DNA of 64,000 bases from OMPR01 sp965183835 (GTDB lineage Bacteria > Pseudomonadota > Alphaproteobacteria > Rhodobacterales > Rhodobacteraceae): NCBI GenBank assembly GCA_965183835.1, contig CBCYME010000010.1, positions 62,001-126,000 on the forward strand. The letters are read 5' to 3'. Positions within the stretch are counted from its first letter, which is position 1. The number at the start of each line of letters is the position of its first letter. Both the position numbers and the translations under genes were made by a program. Below the pieces are notes generated by a model. The model did no database searches and had not been told where the DNA came from. It saw only the letters and a list, made by a program, of their open reading frames with translations. Of this stretch, positions 53,486 through 62,411 are shown piece after piece.

Positions 53486-55459
53486 ATGACACGAGTTCTG
53501 GCCCTTGGTGTGGCCCTCTTTTTCTACAGTTTCACACTTGCTGGCCCCGCTTTTGCGGATCAGGCAGCTCAACTCGCCTTGGCGCTCAAGGAAATGCGCG
53601 CTGAAAACTGGAATGAAGCCCTGCGCGTTGCAGGCAAACGCGGCTCAGTTTCGCGCGATATCATCGTTTGGCACTGGCTGCGCAAAGGGTACGGCGAATC
53701 GGGGGATGCCTTGGTGTTCCTCGACCGGAGACCTGATTGGCCGGGGCAGGCGTTTCTGCGTCGCAAAAGCGAGCCATCCTTCACCAATGCAGACCCACAA
53801 CGCGCGCTCAAATTCTACTCAGAGCACCCCGCCCAAACCGCCGAGGGCGCCTTGAACTACGCCACAGCGTTGATCACCACCGGCAAACGCGGTGAGGGCG
53901 AGGCAGAATTGGTCGTTGCATGGCGCACAATGCCAATGGGCAGCGGGTTGCAGAAAATCTATCTGCAGAACTATTCGAAGCTGCTCAAACCCCATCACGC
54001 CGCCCGGTTGGATCGGATGCTGTGGGAAGGACACAAGATTAGCTCCAAGCAGATGCTTTCCTTTGTCAGCTCCGACCAGCGCAAACTGGCTGAGGCGCGG
54101 CTCGGCCTGCAGAACATGTCGCCCGGTGTTGACCGTCTGATCGAGGCGATTCCAGACAGTTTGTCCGACGCGCCCGGGCTTGCGTTTGACCGGTTTGTCT
54201 GGCGCGACCGTAAAGAGTTCGACGAAAGCGCCGTTGACCTGATGCTAGCGCGGTCCACCAGCCCCAAAGCCTTGGGCGAACCCGACAAATGGGGTCCCCG
54301 ACGCCGCCGGTTGGCCCGATTGGAAATGCGCCAAGGGAACGACAAACGCGCATATCGCGTCGCTGCGCGCCATCATATGACCCCGGAAATGGGCTATGCC
54401 TATGCTGATCTGGAATGGCTTGCAGGCTTTATTGCATTACGCAAACTGGCGGACCCAGCAACCGCAGCAAAACACTTTGAACGGTTCGAAGCCGCTGTTG
54501 CTTCGCCAATTTCCAAAGGGCGCGCTGGCTACTGGTTGGGCCGGGCTTATGCGGCACAGGGCAATACAGACAAAGCACAGGCCGGATACGCCTCGGGCGC
54601 AGAATATCAGACCTCCTTTTATGGCTTATTGGCCGCCGAGCAAATTGGGCGCCCCTTTGATGCAGCATTGGCCAATCCCCCGCAAAACCCACCTTGGACC
54701 CAAGCGGAGTTCACAACGTCGTCAGTATATCAAGCTGGACGCCTTTTGCTTCAAGCCAACGAGCTGAACCTGGCCGAGCGGTTTTTCACCCACCTGACCG
54801 AAGGCTTGGATTCGGTGCAAGCCGCACAACTGGGGGATATGGCCATTGAACTGGGACAATCACATTTGGCAGTCATGATCGCCAAACGCGCGGCCCGCAC
54901 CGGGGTTGTTCTGCCCGCGGCCTATTACCCGGTGCACTCGGTTGCCAAACTACAACTGCCCATGGCCAAGGAAATGACCCTTGCCATTGCTCGCCGTGAA
55001 AGCGAATTCGACCACATCGTAATCAGCGGGGCCGGGGCACGAGGGTTGATGCAGGTGATGCCAGCAACCGCACAACTGGTGGCCAAGGATCTGGGTATTC
55101 TCGGGGCGCACCAAACCGGTCGCTTGACCTCAGATTGGAAGTACAACGCCAAATTGGGTGCGAATTACCTAGCCGGATTATCGGCCGAATTTGTCGGCAA
55201 TGTCGTGATGATGTCCGCCGGATACAACGCTGGCCCCAAGCGCCCGATCCGCTGGATGGGTCTGTTTGGCGATCCACGCACCGGCTCTCCGGACATGATT
55301 GATTGGATCGAACACATCCCGTTCAACGAAACCCGTAATTACGTCATGCGGGTGACCGAAAGCCTGCCGGTTTATCGGGCGCGGTTGGGCAAAGATCCCC
55401 TGCCCATTCCGTTTTCGAAAGAGTTGAACGGATCAACGCTTGAGGCTTTCGCGCCATAA
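53486..55459 (+). CDS. Soluble lytic murein transglycosylase (Slt-like)
   Basis: This enzyme cleaves peptidoglycan between MurNAc and GlcNAc. After a signal peptide (MTRVLALGVALFFYSFTLAG, cleavage after AFA) comes a long alpha-helical superhelix region (about residues 30-450), then an SLT domain with catalytic Glu in ARRESEFDHIVI, GARGLMQVMP and NYLAGLS. Total is about 657 residues, similar to Slt70. The start is uncertain: ATG codons at 53477 and 53486 and an earlier alternative are in frame. Its 3' end overlaps the convergent transporter gene by 27 bases. Confidence 0.92.
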   Translation: MTRVLALGVALFFYSFTLAGPAFADQAAQLALALKEMRAENWNEALRVAGKRGSVSRDIIVWHWLRKGYGESGDALVFLDRRPDWPGQAFLRRKSEPSFTNADPQRALKFYSEHPAQTAEGALNYATALITTGKRGEGEAELVVAWRTMPMGSGLQKIYLQNYSKLLKPHHAARLDRMLWEGHKISSKQMLSFVSSDQRKLAEARLGLQNMSPGVDRLIEAIPDSLSDAPGLAFDRFVWRDRKEFDESAVDLMLARSTSPKALGEPDKWGPRRRRLARLEMRQGNDKRAYRVAARHHMTPEMGYAYADLEWLAGFIALRKLADPATAAKHFERFEAAVASPISKGRAGYWLGRAYAAQGNTDKAQAGYASGAEYQTSFYGLLAAEQIGRPFDAALANPPQNPPWTQAEFTTSSVYQAGRLLLQANELNLAERFFTHLTEGLDSVQAAQLGDMAIELGQSHLAVMIAKRAARTGVVLPAAYYPVHSVAKLQLPMAKEMTLAIARRESEFDHIVISGAGARGLMQVMPATAQLVAKDLGILGAHQTGRLTSDWKYNAKLGANYLAGLSAEFVGNVVMMSAGYNAGPKRPIRWMGLFGDPRTGSPDMIDWIEHIPFNETRNYVMRVTESLPVYRARLGKDPLPIPFSKELNGSTLEAFAP

Positions 55460-56305
55460 CGTGAACAGCCCCGCCGAGATGATCAACCCGGTGCCGATGA
55501 TGACTGCAGTACGCAGATCCTCGCCAAAAACTGTGATCCCAAGGATCGCAGTCCAAAACAGATGGAAATAGGCAAAGGGTTGCACCGCGCTGGCCTCGGC
55601 CATTTCATAGCATTTCATCAACAGCCAGTGACCGGCCACGCCCGATACACAAAGCAAAGCCATCCAGCCCCAATCCTTTTGCGCCATCGGCTCCCAGAAC
55701 CAGATGCCGATTGCCGTCATCATGATTGAGCCCACGATACCGGTCCAGAAAAAGCTGGTGGCAGTACTGTCTTGGCGCGCCGCATAGCGCGTCAACAACC
55801 CGTAAAGGGCAAACATAAAGGCCGAAATCAGCGGAATGATGGCCCAAGGGTTAAACACCCCCATACCCGGCTGAAGAATAATCAGAACCCCGATGCACCC
55901 CACACCAATCGCCGCCCAGCGACGCCACCCGACCTGCTCGCCTAAAATGGGACCGCTAAGCGCCGCAACAATGAGCGGATAGCCGATAAACACAGCCTGG
56001 CTTTCGATAAGACCCAAGATGGTAAAGCCATAGACCGCGACACAGATTTCCCCGGCCAGCAACAGCCCACGCAGGATTTGAACACCCTTTTGGTTGGTTT
56101 GCGCCGCCGCCCGAATTCCACCCGCACTGCGCAGGGCCAAAAAGATCACAAAGGCTGCAAAGAACCAGTAGCGGATCATCACCACCATATAGGTGTTATA
56201 GGCCCCGGCCAGGTGGCGCGAAATCCCATCTTGCAAGGCAAAGACAACAGTCGCCCCCAACATGAGCGCGATACCCGCCGGGACATTGTTTTTCTGTTGG
56301 TTCAA
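55433..56305 (-). CDS. DMT-superfamily transporter (EamA domains)
   Basis: This 290-residue protein has ten membrane helices arranged as two EamA repeats. The start VPAGIALMLGATVVFALQDG and the second repeat with WAIIPLISAFMFALYGLLTR are typical of drug/metabolite transporters of the RarD/RhaT type. Substrate cannot be assigned. It is in the same direction as mnmD, whose 3' end it overlaps by four bases at 56302-56305, so they may be cotranscribed; a functional link is not implied. Confidence 0.85.
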   Translation of the reverse strand: MNQQKNNVPAGIALMLGATVVFALQDGISRHLAGAYNTYMVVMIRYWFFAAFVIFLALRSAGGIRAAAQTNQKGVQILRGLLLAGEICVAVYGFTILGLIESQAVFIGYPLIVAALSGPILGEQVGWRRWAAIGVGCIGVLIILQPGMGVFNPWAIIPLISAFMFALYGLLTRYAARQDSTATSFFWTGIVGSIMMTAIGIWFWEPMAQKDWGWMALLCVSGVAGHWLLMKCYEMAEASAVQPFAYFHLFWTAILGITVFGEDLRTAVIIGTGLIISAGLFTLWRESLKR

Positions 56306-56967
56306 TACTTTACCGCCTGCGTCATATGCCGTTTGTGCCCAAAACCAGGAGTTCTAGAGACGGTAAACCCAGCCTCTTGTAGTCCGCGCCGCACAAACCC
56401 TGCTGCCGTGTATGTCGCAACTGTTCCGCCTTGTCTGGTGTGGTTTGCGACATCAGCCATCAAACCCGACCCCCAAAGTTCCGGATTCTTTGCCGGCGAA
56501 AATCCATCCAAAAACCATGCATCAGCCTGATCCTGCCACTCGGGCAGAGTCTCCCGCGCATCCCCCTCAACCACTTCTAGCCTGAGCGTCCCAAGATCAC
56601 AGGTGCTCCCTTGCCAAACCGCCAAAAACCGTTCAGCCCATGGGGCAACTTCGGGAAAAGCCTCTAACGCGCGCGCCATGTCATCGCGCGCCATCGGAAA
56701 TGCCTCAAAACTGGTAAATTTCAGCGGATCGGTGCGGCCCGCGTTTTCCCACTCAGACCAAACCGTCAGCAAGTTCAAACCAGTCCCAAAGCCCAATTCA
56801 GCAATATGAAATCCGGGCGCGAACCGCGTTGGCAAATCGTTGCCATCCAGAAATACATGCCGCGTTTCTGCCAATCCGTTCTGAAGTGAAAAATACGGAT
56901 CATCGAACTGATCCGACACCGGGACCTGGCCCTCGACCCATGACAGTTTTGCGCGCTGGTCAGTCAT
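56302..56967 (-). CDS. mnmD: tRNA (mnm5s2U34)-methyltransferase, MnmD-type
   Basis: This 221-residue protein corresponds to the methyltransferase half of MnmC, which completes mnm5s2U at the tRNA wobble base. The N-terminus (AKLSWVEGQVPVSDQFDDPY) and the SAM-binding segment HIAELGFGTGLNLLTVWSEW are characteristic, as is WFLDGFSPAKNPELW. It stands alone as a one-domain protein, while the FAD-dependent oxidase half is encoded divergently at 57032. The two together would reproduce the bifunctional MnmC of E. coli. Confidence 0.9.
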   Translation of the reverse strand: MTDQRAKLSWVEGQVPVSDQFDDPYFSLQNGLAETRHVFLDGNDLPTRFAPGFHIAELGFGTGLNLLTVWSEWENAGRTDPLKFTSFEAFPMARDDMARALEAFPEVAPWAERFLAVWQGSTCDLGTLRLEVVEGDARETLPEWQDQADAWFLDGFSPAKNPELWGSGLMADVANHTRQGGTVATYTAAGFVRRGLQEAGFTVSRTPGFGHKRHMTQAVKY

Positions 56968-57031
56968 GCAATGATCCCTTAGAGCCTAATGTGAAACGGC
57001 GCGACACTGGCGAAGGACAAGAGAATTGGCA

Positions 57032-58066
57032 ATGGTTGATGTGACGATACGCGGCGCGGGCATCTTCGGGCTCTCCATCGCTTGGACCTGTGCCCGATAT
57101 GGCGCAAAAGTCCGTGTCGTTGATCCCCATGGCCCCGGTGCGGGGTCTTCTGGTGGGTTGGTCGGTGCGTTGGCGCCCCATGTGCCAGAAAACTGGAATT
57201 CCAAAAAAGCATTCCAGTTTGAGAGCCTGATCATGGCCGAACCCTTCTGGGCCGAGGTCGAAGCCGCCGGAGGTGTATCCTCCGGATATGGCCGCTTGGG
57301 GCGTCTGCAACCCATCGCTGACGAACGAACACTGGCCCTTGCCCATCAACGCAGCGAAACCGCACGCGATTTATGGCAGGGCAAAGCGACGTGGTCTGTG
57401 CGTTCGTCAAGCGATCTGGGGGATTGGTGCCCGCCCAGCCCAACCGGCTTTGTCATTCATGACACCCTAAGCGGGCGTATGCACCCGCGTCGCGCATGCG
57501 CCGCTTTGGTCGCAGCGTTGCGAGCCATGGACGTCGAGATCACCCATGACGCCCCAGATAAAGGGCGGGTGCTACACGCCACCGGTGTCACCGGACTAAA
57601 AGATCTTTCAACTGCTTTGGACCGCCCGGTTGGTAATGGAGTGAAAGGGCAAGCCGCGTTGCTGCGGTTTGACGCTGGGCCGGTTCCACAACTCTATGCC
57701 GATGCATTGCACCTTATCCCCCATGCAGACGGAACATTGGCCATCGGGTCAACCTCTGAACGCGAATATGACGACCCAGCCAGTACGGATGCCGCGTTAG
57801 AGGATGTCATTGAGCGCGCTATGCAGGCCCTACCGGTGTTGCGCGGTGCCGAGGTAATTGAACGCTGGGCCGGCGTGCGTCCACGCGCCAAAAGCCGCGC
57901 GCCCATGTTGGGCGAACATCCCCTGTACCCCGGCCAGTTCATTGCCAACGGCGGTTTTAAGATCGGCTTTGGGATGGCTCCAAAGATCGCACAAGTGATG
58001 GCCGATTTGATGCTGAAGGGGTCCGACATAATCCCCGAGGCGTTCAAACCCCAAGCCTCACTTTAA
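57032..58066 (+). CDS. FAD-dependent oxidoreductase, MnmC oxidase-like
   Basis: This 344-residue protein is a DAO-family flavoenzyme. The dinucleotide-binding site is GAGIFGLSIAWTCARYG and the C-terminal GFKIGFGMAPKIAQVMADL completes the FAD site. Its place, divergent from mnmD with 64 bases between starts, suggests it is the cmnm5U oxidase half of MnmC, which removes the carboxymethyl group. A general D-amino acid or glycine oxidase is the alternative. A glycine-rich GSSGGLVGALAPHVPE block near residue 38 is typical of these enzymes. The ATG at 57032 follows an AAGGA-like site. Confidence 0.8.
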   Translation: MVDVTIRGAGIFGLSIAWTCARYGAKVRVVDPHGPGAGSSGGLVGALAPHVPENWNSKKAFQFESLIMAEPFWAEVEAAGGVSSGYGRLGRLQPIADERTLALAHQRSETARDLWQGKATWSVRSSSDLGDWCPPSPTGFVIHDTLSGRMHPRRACAALVAALRAMDVEITHDAPDKGRVLHATGVTGLKDLSTALDRPVGNGVKGQAALLRFDAGPVPQLYADALHLIPHADGTLAIGSTSEREYDDPASTDAALEDVIERAMQALPVLRGAEVIERWAGVRPRAKSRAPMLGEHPLYPGQFIANGGFKIGFGMAPKIAQVMADLMLKGSDIIPEAFKPQASL

Positions 58067-58833
58067 ACCGCCACCGCCGTCGCTTGCATACACTGGCGAC
58101 CATCCGGTCCGCGCACCCACAGATCAGCCCCGCTCCGACACAGCTCGGCCGTTTCGAAATGCATCAACGGCGACGAGGCACGAAACGAAAACTCGGCCAA
58201 GGGGCCAATCACCTGTTCGGCCAGCAACATCAACTTTTGTGCCAGCAGCGGACCGTGAACGACCAATCCTTCGTAGCCTTCCACATCGCGCGCGTATTCT
58301 TGGTCGTAATGAATGCGGTGCCCATTGAATGTCAGCGCCGAATACCGAAACAAAAGTGTTGAATCGAACGCTACAGACTGGCGATCCGTCTCATCCGTGC
58401 GCGCCATGGGTGCCACGGGGCGCGGGGCATTGGGGTTCGGATCCTCGCGATACACAAGGTCCTGCCATTCTGTCAGACACACTGCGCCGTTCTGCAAAAT
58501 TTCATGACGCAGGGTTGCGAAAGCCAGCGGTCCGGTGCGACCCGTTTTCTTGCTTGAGGTCTCTAGAACAGATCGCTTTTCTGCCCGAAATCCCGCCAGC
58601 AAGGGGCGATTGAAACGTAGTCGTCCACCCGCCCACATTCGACGTGGCAATCCAAAATCTGGGATCAACCCGCCACCCCCAACACGAGGATGCCCATCGC
58701 GCCCCAGTTGGCCGGGTGGGTGCGGAGACCAGAAATAGAGCTGATGAAAGAAAGGCGGCAATACCGACCCTTCTGACATCTCAGGTATCTGACCCATTGC
58801 AATCTGAAACGCCCCAGCACGTGCAGGGTCCAT
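58063..58833 (-). CDS. MaoC/FAS1-like acyl-CoA dehydratase
   Basis: This protein of about 256 residues has two hotdog-type halves. The second contains RYSALTFNGHRIHYDQEYA and VVHGPLLAQKLM, matching mesaconyl-C4-CoA hydratase and HTD2-like 3-hydroxyacyl-thioester dehydratases. The first half is the FAS1-like part with PHPPGQLGRDGHPRVGGGG and RMWAGGRLRFNRPLL. The substrate is probably an acyl-CoA thioester. An ATG at 58872 is open too but overlaps the plus-strand VOC start region; I take the ATG at 58831-58833 as the more likely start. Its stop overlaps by four bases the FAD oxidase gene end. Confidence 0.78.
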   Translation of the reverse strand: MDPARAGAFQIAMGQIPEMSEGSVLPPFFHQLYFWSPHPPGQLGRDGHPRVGGGGLIPDFGLPRRMWAGGRLRFNRPLLAGFRAEKRSVLETSSKKTGRTGPLAFATLRHEILQNGAVCLTEWQDLVYREDPNPNAPRPVAPMARTDETDRQSVAFDSTLLFRYSALTFNGHRIHYDQEYARDVEGYEGLVVHGPLLAQKLMLLAEQVIGPLAEFSFRASSPLMHFETAELCRSGADLWVRGPDGRQCMQATAVAV

Positions 58834-58909
58834 CACATCACTTTGACTTTCGGTTGTAAGATCGGTTTTCATGTCGCAACATTACGCCGCTTTGCAGAAA
58901 GAACAACCG

Positions 58910-59305
58910 ATGCCTGTCCTCTCTTCGCTTGACCATCTGGTTCTGACAGTTGCGGATATTGCGGCCACCACCCGGTTTTACAGAACCGTCCTGCAGATGG
59001 AGATCGAAGAATTCCACCCCGCAGATGGATCAACCCGCACGGCACTGAAGTTCGGACAGCAAAAAATAAACCTGCATCCAGCCTCAGCCCCCTTTGAACC
59101 CAAAGCTCAAAATGCAAATCCCGGCTCGGCTGATCTATGTTTCCTCTCCCAAACCCCGCTGGCCGAATGGCAAAGCCATCTCCACGTGCTCGACATCCAG
59201 ATCGAAGAAGGGCCGGTGCCCCGCACAGGAGCAACCGGCCCAATTCTATCTCTTTATCTCCGTGACCCAGACGGCAATCTGATCGAAATCAGCAATTTGG
59301 CTTAG
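58910..59305 (+). CDS. VOC-family (glyoxalase/bleomycin resistance-like) protein
   Basis: This 131-residue protein is a vicinal-oxygen-chelate fold protein. It begins MPVLSSLDHLVLTVADIAAT, continues with FYRTVLQMEIEEF and ends with SLYLRDPDGNLIEISN, in which the final Glu is a metal ligand. Such small VOC proteins may be dioxygenases, epimerases or antibiotic-binding proteins; a specific role cannot be given. The ATG at 58910 is preferred to one thirteen codons upstream, which would overlap the opposing gene. Its stop overlaps by four bases the convergent FMN reductase gene. Confidence 0.85.
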   Translation: MPVLSSLDHLVLTVADIAATTRFYRTVLQMEIEEFHPADGSTRTALKFGQQKINLHPASAPFEPKAQNANPGSADLCFLSQTPLAEWQSHLHVLDIQIEEGPVPRTGATGPILSLYLRDPDGNLIEISNLA

Positions 59306-59844
59306 CGTCCGATCTCAGCGCGCAGCTTGTCCATCAACGCTTGCAAAGACTTGGTGTATTGCGCGCTGGTAAGCTGCCCCACCTCATCAAAGGCAGACCC
59401 ACTGCCCGCCAAATGAATTTCGGGGCCCTGCAAGATACGCGGCTGGAAAGGTACCATGAACCCGCGCAACACCATTTGCGCGCGCTCGCCACCGGCACGG
59501 CCCGCGGCGGCAGACATGACTGCCACAGGTTTGTTTTTCCACGGCGACCCACTGGTGCGGCTCACCCAGTCCAACGCGTTCTTGAGCACGCCAGAGGGCC
59601 CCTTGTTGTATTCAGGGGTCGAAATCAAAACCGCATCAGCCGCTTCGATCTGATCTGCTAATGACTGCACCGAAGCCGGAATGCCATCTGCATCTTCAGC
59701 GTCACCATCATACAGAGGAAGGTTCAGATCCGCCTCTGCATAGGCGCAAGGGCCAAACAGACGGGCCGCTTCACGCAGCAGTTTCCGGTTGGTTGCATCT
59801 TGTCGCAATGACCCAGACAGGCCCAACACTACAGGTTCAGACAT
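59302..59844 (-). CDS. NADPH-dependent FMN reductase
   Basis: This 180-residue flavodoxin-like protein has the FMN-binding loop GLSGSLRQDATNRKLLREA and the second phosphate motif STPEYNKGPSGVLKNALDW, which define the NADPH-dependent FMN reductase family (ChrR/YieF group). It may reduce quinones, chromate or azo compounds; the native substrate is unknown. It lies downstream of the opposing VOC gene and upstream of the OmpA-like lipoprotein gene on the same strand, with about 57 bases to it. Confidence 0.88.
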   Translation of the reverse strand: MSEPVVLGLSGSLRQDATNRKLLREAARLFGPCAYAEADLNLPLYDGDAEDADGIPASVQSLADQIEAADAVLISTPEYNKGPSGVLKNALDWVSRTSGSPWKNKPVAVMSAAAGRAGGERAQMVLRGFMVPFQPRILQGPEIHLAGSGSAFDEVGQLTSAQYTKSLQALMDKLRAEIGR

Positions 59845-59901
59845 GAACTTTCCTTATGTAATAACAGACATTCAACGAGACGATACCCAAGCACCCGATC
59901 T

Positions 59902-60570
59902 TTAGGTGTTTTTCGGGATCACGACGATTTCCACACGCCGATTCGCGGCCTTGCCCGCCTCGTTCAGGTTCGACGCGATTGGATCGTTTTCGCCCTGCCC
60001 TAGCGTGGTGATGCGATTGAAGGTGACGCCGCCCGCCTGAATGATATCAGCCACAGCACCCGCGCGCCGTTCGGACAGACCCTGATTATACGCCGCATCC
60101 CCATCACTATCTGTGTGACCGATGATCTGAACATTGGATTCAGGATACCGCAGCAAGTTCTGCGCCACTTTTTCAAGATCAGACCGCAAAGCGGGACGCA
60201 CGGTATAGCTGTCGATATCAAACGTGATGTCATTCGGGACAGAAACGATCAACTTATCACCCGTGTTCGTGACAGTGATACCGTCATTCGCCAACTGTTG
60301 TCGCAACTCTGCTGCTTGCTGGTCTAGATTGTTCCCAATGAGTGCACCTGCACCTGCGCCAACAGCGCCACCGACAACAGCGCCAAGCGCAGGGTTTGAG
60401 CTATTGGCCAAAGCCCCAACACCCGCACCAAGAAGCCCGCCAAAAATCGCACCCTGCTTGGTATTCTGTTTAGGGTCCGTCTGCGCACCCAAAGTGGCCG
60501 GATCAGTACAAGCGCTCAGCGCAACGGTGGCGCTTAGCACAGCCACCAGCGAAATTTTTGAGATCGTCAT
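59902..60570 (-). CDS. OmpA-family glycine-zipper lipoprotein (YiaD-like)
   Basis: This 222-residue protein starts with a lipoprotein signal (MTISKISLVAVLSATVALSAC, lipobox LSAC, Cys21), then a glycine zipper (IFGGLLGAGVGALA, ALGAVVGGAVGAGAGALIG) and an OmpA-like peptidoglycan-binding domain with QIIGHTDSDGDAAYNQGLS and ANRRVEIVVIP. It should anchor the outer membrane to peptidoglycan. Length and architecture match YiaD. It is transcribed separately; the 160 bases upstream towards the Ada-like gene end show no other gene. Confidence 0.92.
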   Translation of the reverse strand: MTISKISLVAVLSATVALSACTDPATLGAQTDPKQNTKQGAIFGGLLGAGVGALANSSNPALGAVVGGAVGAGAGALIGNNLDQQAAELRQQLANDGITVTNTGDKLIVSVPNDITFDIDSYTVRPALRSDLEKVAQNLLRYPESNVQIIGHTDSDGDAAYNQGLSERRAGAVADIIQAGGVTFNRITTLGQGENDPIASNLNEAGKAANRRVEIVVIPKNT

Positions 60571-60728
60571 AGGATCACCTTCTGCTCATTAGGCCCGGTT
60601 TGTTCCGAGACCCTTTAGCTTAGTATATCCTTTGATCTCGGTTGACGCTCAAGTCTAGGTCCCAAAAATTCGGCGGAACCTTGCGCAAATTGACAAGCAA
60701 CACCGGTATTTCCCACTCTCAATCGGTT

Positions 60729-61580
60729 TTACGCTTCGGCGCGGGCCGCCTCAAACGCAAGCATTGCCCGCTTAACTGGCAAACCCCAGTGATAGCCGCC
60801 TAGCCCTCCGGATTTCCTAAGCGCCCTATGACAGGGAATCATCCAACTGATTGGATTGCGCCCAACAGCTGTCCCAACAGCACGCACCGCACGTGGGTTC
60901 CCGATGGCGTCGGCAATTTCAGAATACGTCGTCACTTGCCCATCGGGGATCCGCAACAGCGCCTCCCAAACTTTGATTTGCATGGGCGCCCCAATCAGAA
61001 ACAACGGTGTGGGTTCCAGTTTGTCACTTGCCGCCCCAAAGGCGCTTAGCACCCAAGGGCGCAAACGCATCGGATCTTCGACGAAATCGGCTTTGGGCCA
61101 ACGTGCGACCAAATCTTCCATGGCCGCCTCCTCGCCGGTTTCGGCAGCAAACCCCATACCGCAAATACCTTTGTCCGTCCCCATCACCAAAGCCGGACCA
61201 AAGGGACTTTCGAACCACCCCCAATAGATCGTCAGCCCGTCCCCCTTGCGGGCGAAATCGCCGGGACTCATCGCCTCCCATCGCACAAACAGATCATGCA
61301 AACGCCCCGTGCCAGACAAACCAACGTTGTGCGCCGTTTCCAATGTTGTGAATCGTTCGTGCATAAGAGCCTTGGCATGGCCCAACGTCAGGTATTGCTG
61401 AAACCGTTTGGGAGAGACCCCAACCCAACGGGAAAACAGCCGCTGGAAATGGGCCGGGCTCATGTTCATCTGCGCGGACAATTGCTCCAACGACAGAGAC
61501 TCGCCGCCTTGGTCGATCAATTCAATTGCCCGGCGCATAACTTCGTAGTGATACCCATTTTCACGTGTTTCAATATTCAT
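60729..61580 (-). CDS. Ada-like protein: AraC helix-turn-helix fused to O6-alkylguanine-DNA alkyltransferase
   Basis: This 283-residue protein combines an N-terminal AraC-type helix-turn-helix (about residues 15-105, LSAQMNMSPAHFQRLFSRWV) and a C-terminal methyltransferase domain with the active-site cysteine in WMIPCHRALR. It lacks the N-terminal zinc-thiolate domain of full Ada. An AGGAGGT site seven bases before the ATG at 61578-61580 fixes the start; a longer in-frame extension is not supported. It probably repairs O6-methylguanine and may also control genes in response to alkylation. It is divergent from nth. Confidence 0.92.
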   Translation of the reverse strand: MNIETRENGYHYEVMRRAIELIDQGGESLSLEQLSAQMNMSPAHFQRLFSRWVGVSPKRFQQYLTLGHAKALMHERFTTLETAHNVGLSGTGRLHDLFVRWEAMSPGDFARKGDGLTIYWGWFESPFGPALVMGTDKGICGMGFAAETGEEAAMEDLVARWPKADFVEDPMRLRPWVLSAFGAASDKLEPTPLFLIGAPMQIKVWEALLRIPDGQVTTYSEIADAIGNPRAVRAVGTAVGRNPISWMIPCHRALRKSGGLGGYHWGLPVKRAMLAFEAARAEA

Positions 61581-61766
61581 GGCGTACCTCCTGTGTTGCG
61601 CCATCGTAGCTTTGCCTAGGACCTCAAGCGACCCGAAACATGCGAAATGCAACAGGACCGCTCGCATAGCCTTGCGTTGCATAACTGGGACGTTTGGGAT
61701 GCCTTCAAGCGACCCCCCTTACCTCGCCTCTTTACCCGGCCCGCATCCCACGGCATTACACTCTCT

Positions 61767-62411
61767 ATGGCCAAGCAACTCGATTATCACACAATCCGCG
61801 AAATATTTTCGCGTTTTCAGGCAGCCGAGCCCGAACCCAAAGGGGAATTGGAGCACGTCAATGTCTATACTCTTGTCGTCGCTGTCGCTCTGTCCGCGCA
61901 AGCGACAGACGCGGGCGTAAACAAAGCAACCCGCGCATTGTTCAAGATCGCAGATACCCCGCAAAAGATGCTGGATCTGGGCGAAGAAGGCGTGACCGAA
62001 CACATCAAGACCATCGGTCTGTTCCGTCAGAAAGCCAAGAACGTCATCAAACTCAGCCGCATCTTGGTGGAAGAGTATAACGGCAAGGTTCCGAACTCTC
62101 GCGCGGCGCTGCAATCTCTGCCCGGCGTTGGCCGAAAAACCGCAAATGTGGTTTTGAACATGTGGTGGCATCAACCCGCCCAAGCGGTCGACACGCACAT
62201 CTTTCGCGTCGGCAACAGATCCGGTATTGCGCCGGGCAAAGATGTCGATGCGGTCGAACGGGCCGTCGAAGACAACATTCCTGCTGACTTTCAGCTCCAT
62301 GCCCATCACTGGCTGATTTTACACGGCCGATATCATTGCAAAGCACGCAAGCCGCTGTGTGGCACCTGCCTCATTCGCGATTTGTGCATGTTCGAGGACA
62401 AGAACCTATGA
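61767..62411 (+). CDS. nth: Endonuclease III
   Basis: Nth is a bifunctional DNA glycosylase/AP lyase removing oxidised pyrimidines. The 214-residue protein has the helix-hairpin-helix LPGVGRKTANVVL with catalytic lysine, the catalytic Asp in AVDTHIFRV, and a 4Fe-4S site CKARKPLCGTCLIRDLC with the C-x6-C-x2-C-x5-C spacing. The ATG at 61767 gives MAKQLDYHTIREIFSRF, consistent with related Nth proteins, though the upstream frame is open. Its stop overlaps the next gene's ATG (ATGA), so they are coupled. Confidence 0.95.
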   Translation: MAKQLDYHTIREIFSRFQAAEPEPKGELEHVNVYTLVVAVALSAQATDAGVNKATRALFKIADTPQKMLDLGEEGVTEHIKTIGLFRQKAKNVIKLSRILVEEYNGKVPNSRAALQSLPGVGRKTANVVLNMWWHQPAQAVDTHIFRVGNRSGIAPGKDVDAVERAVEDNIPADFQLHAHHWLILHGRYHCKARKPLCGTCLIRDLCMFEDKNL

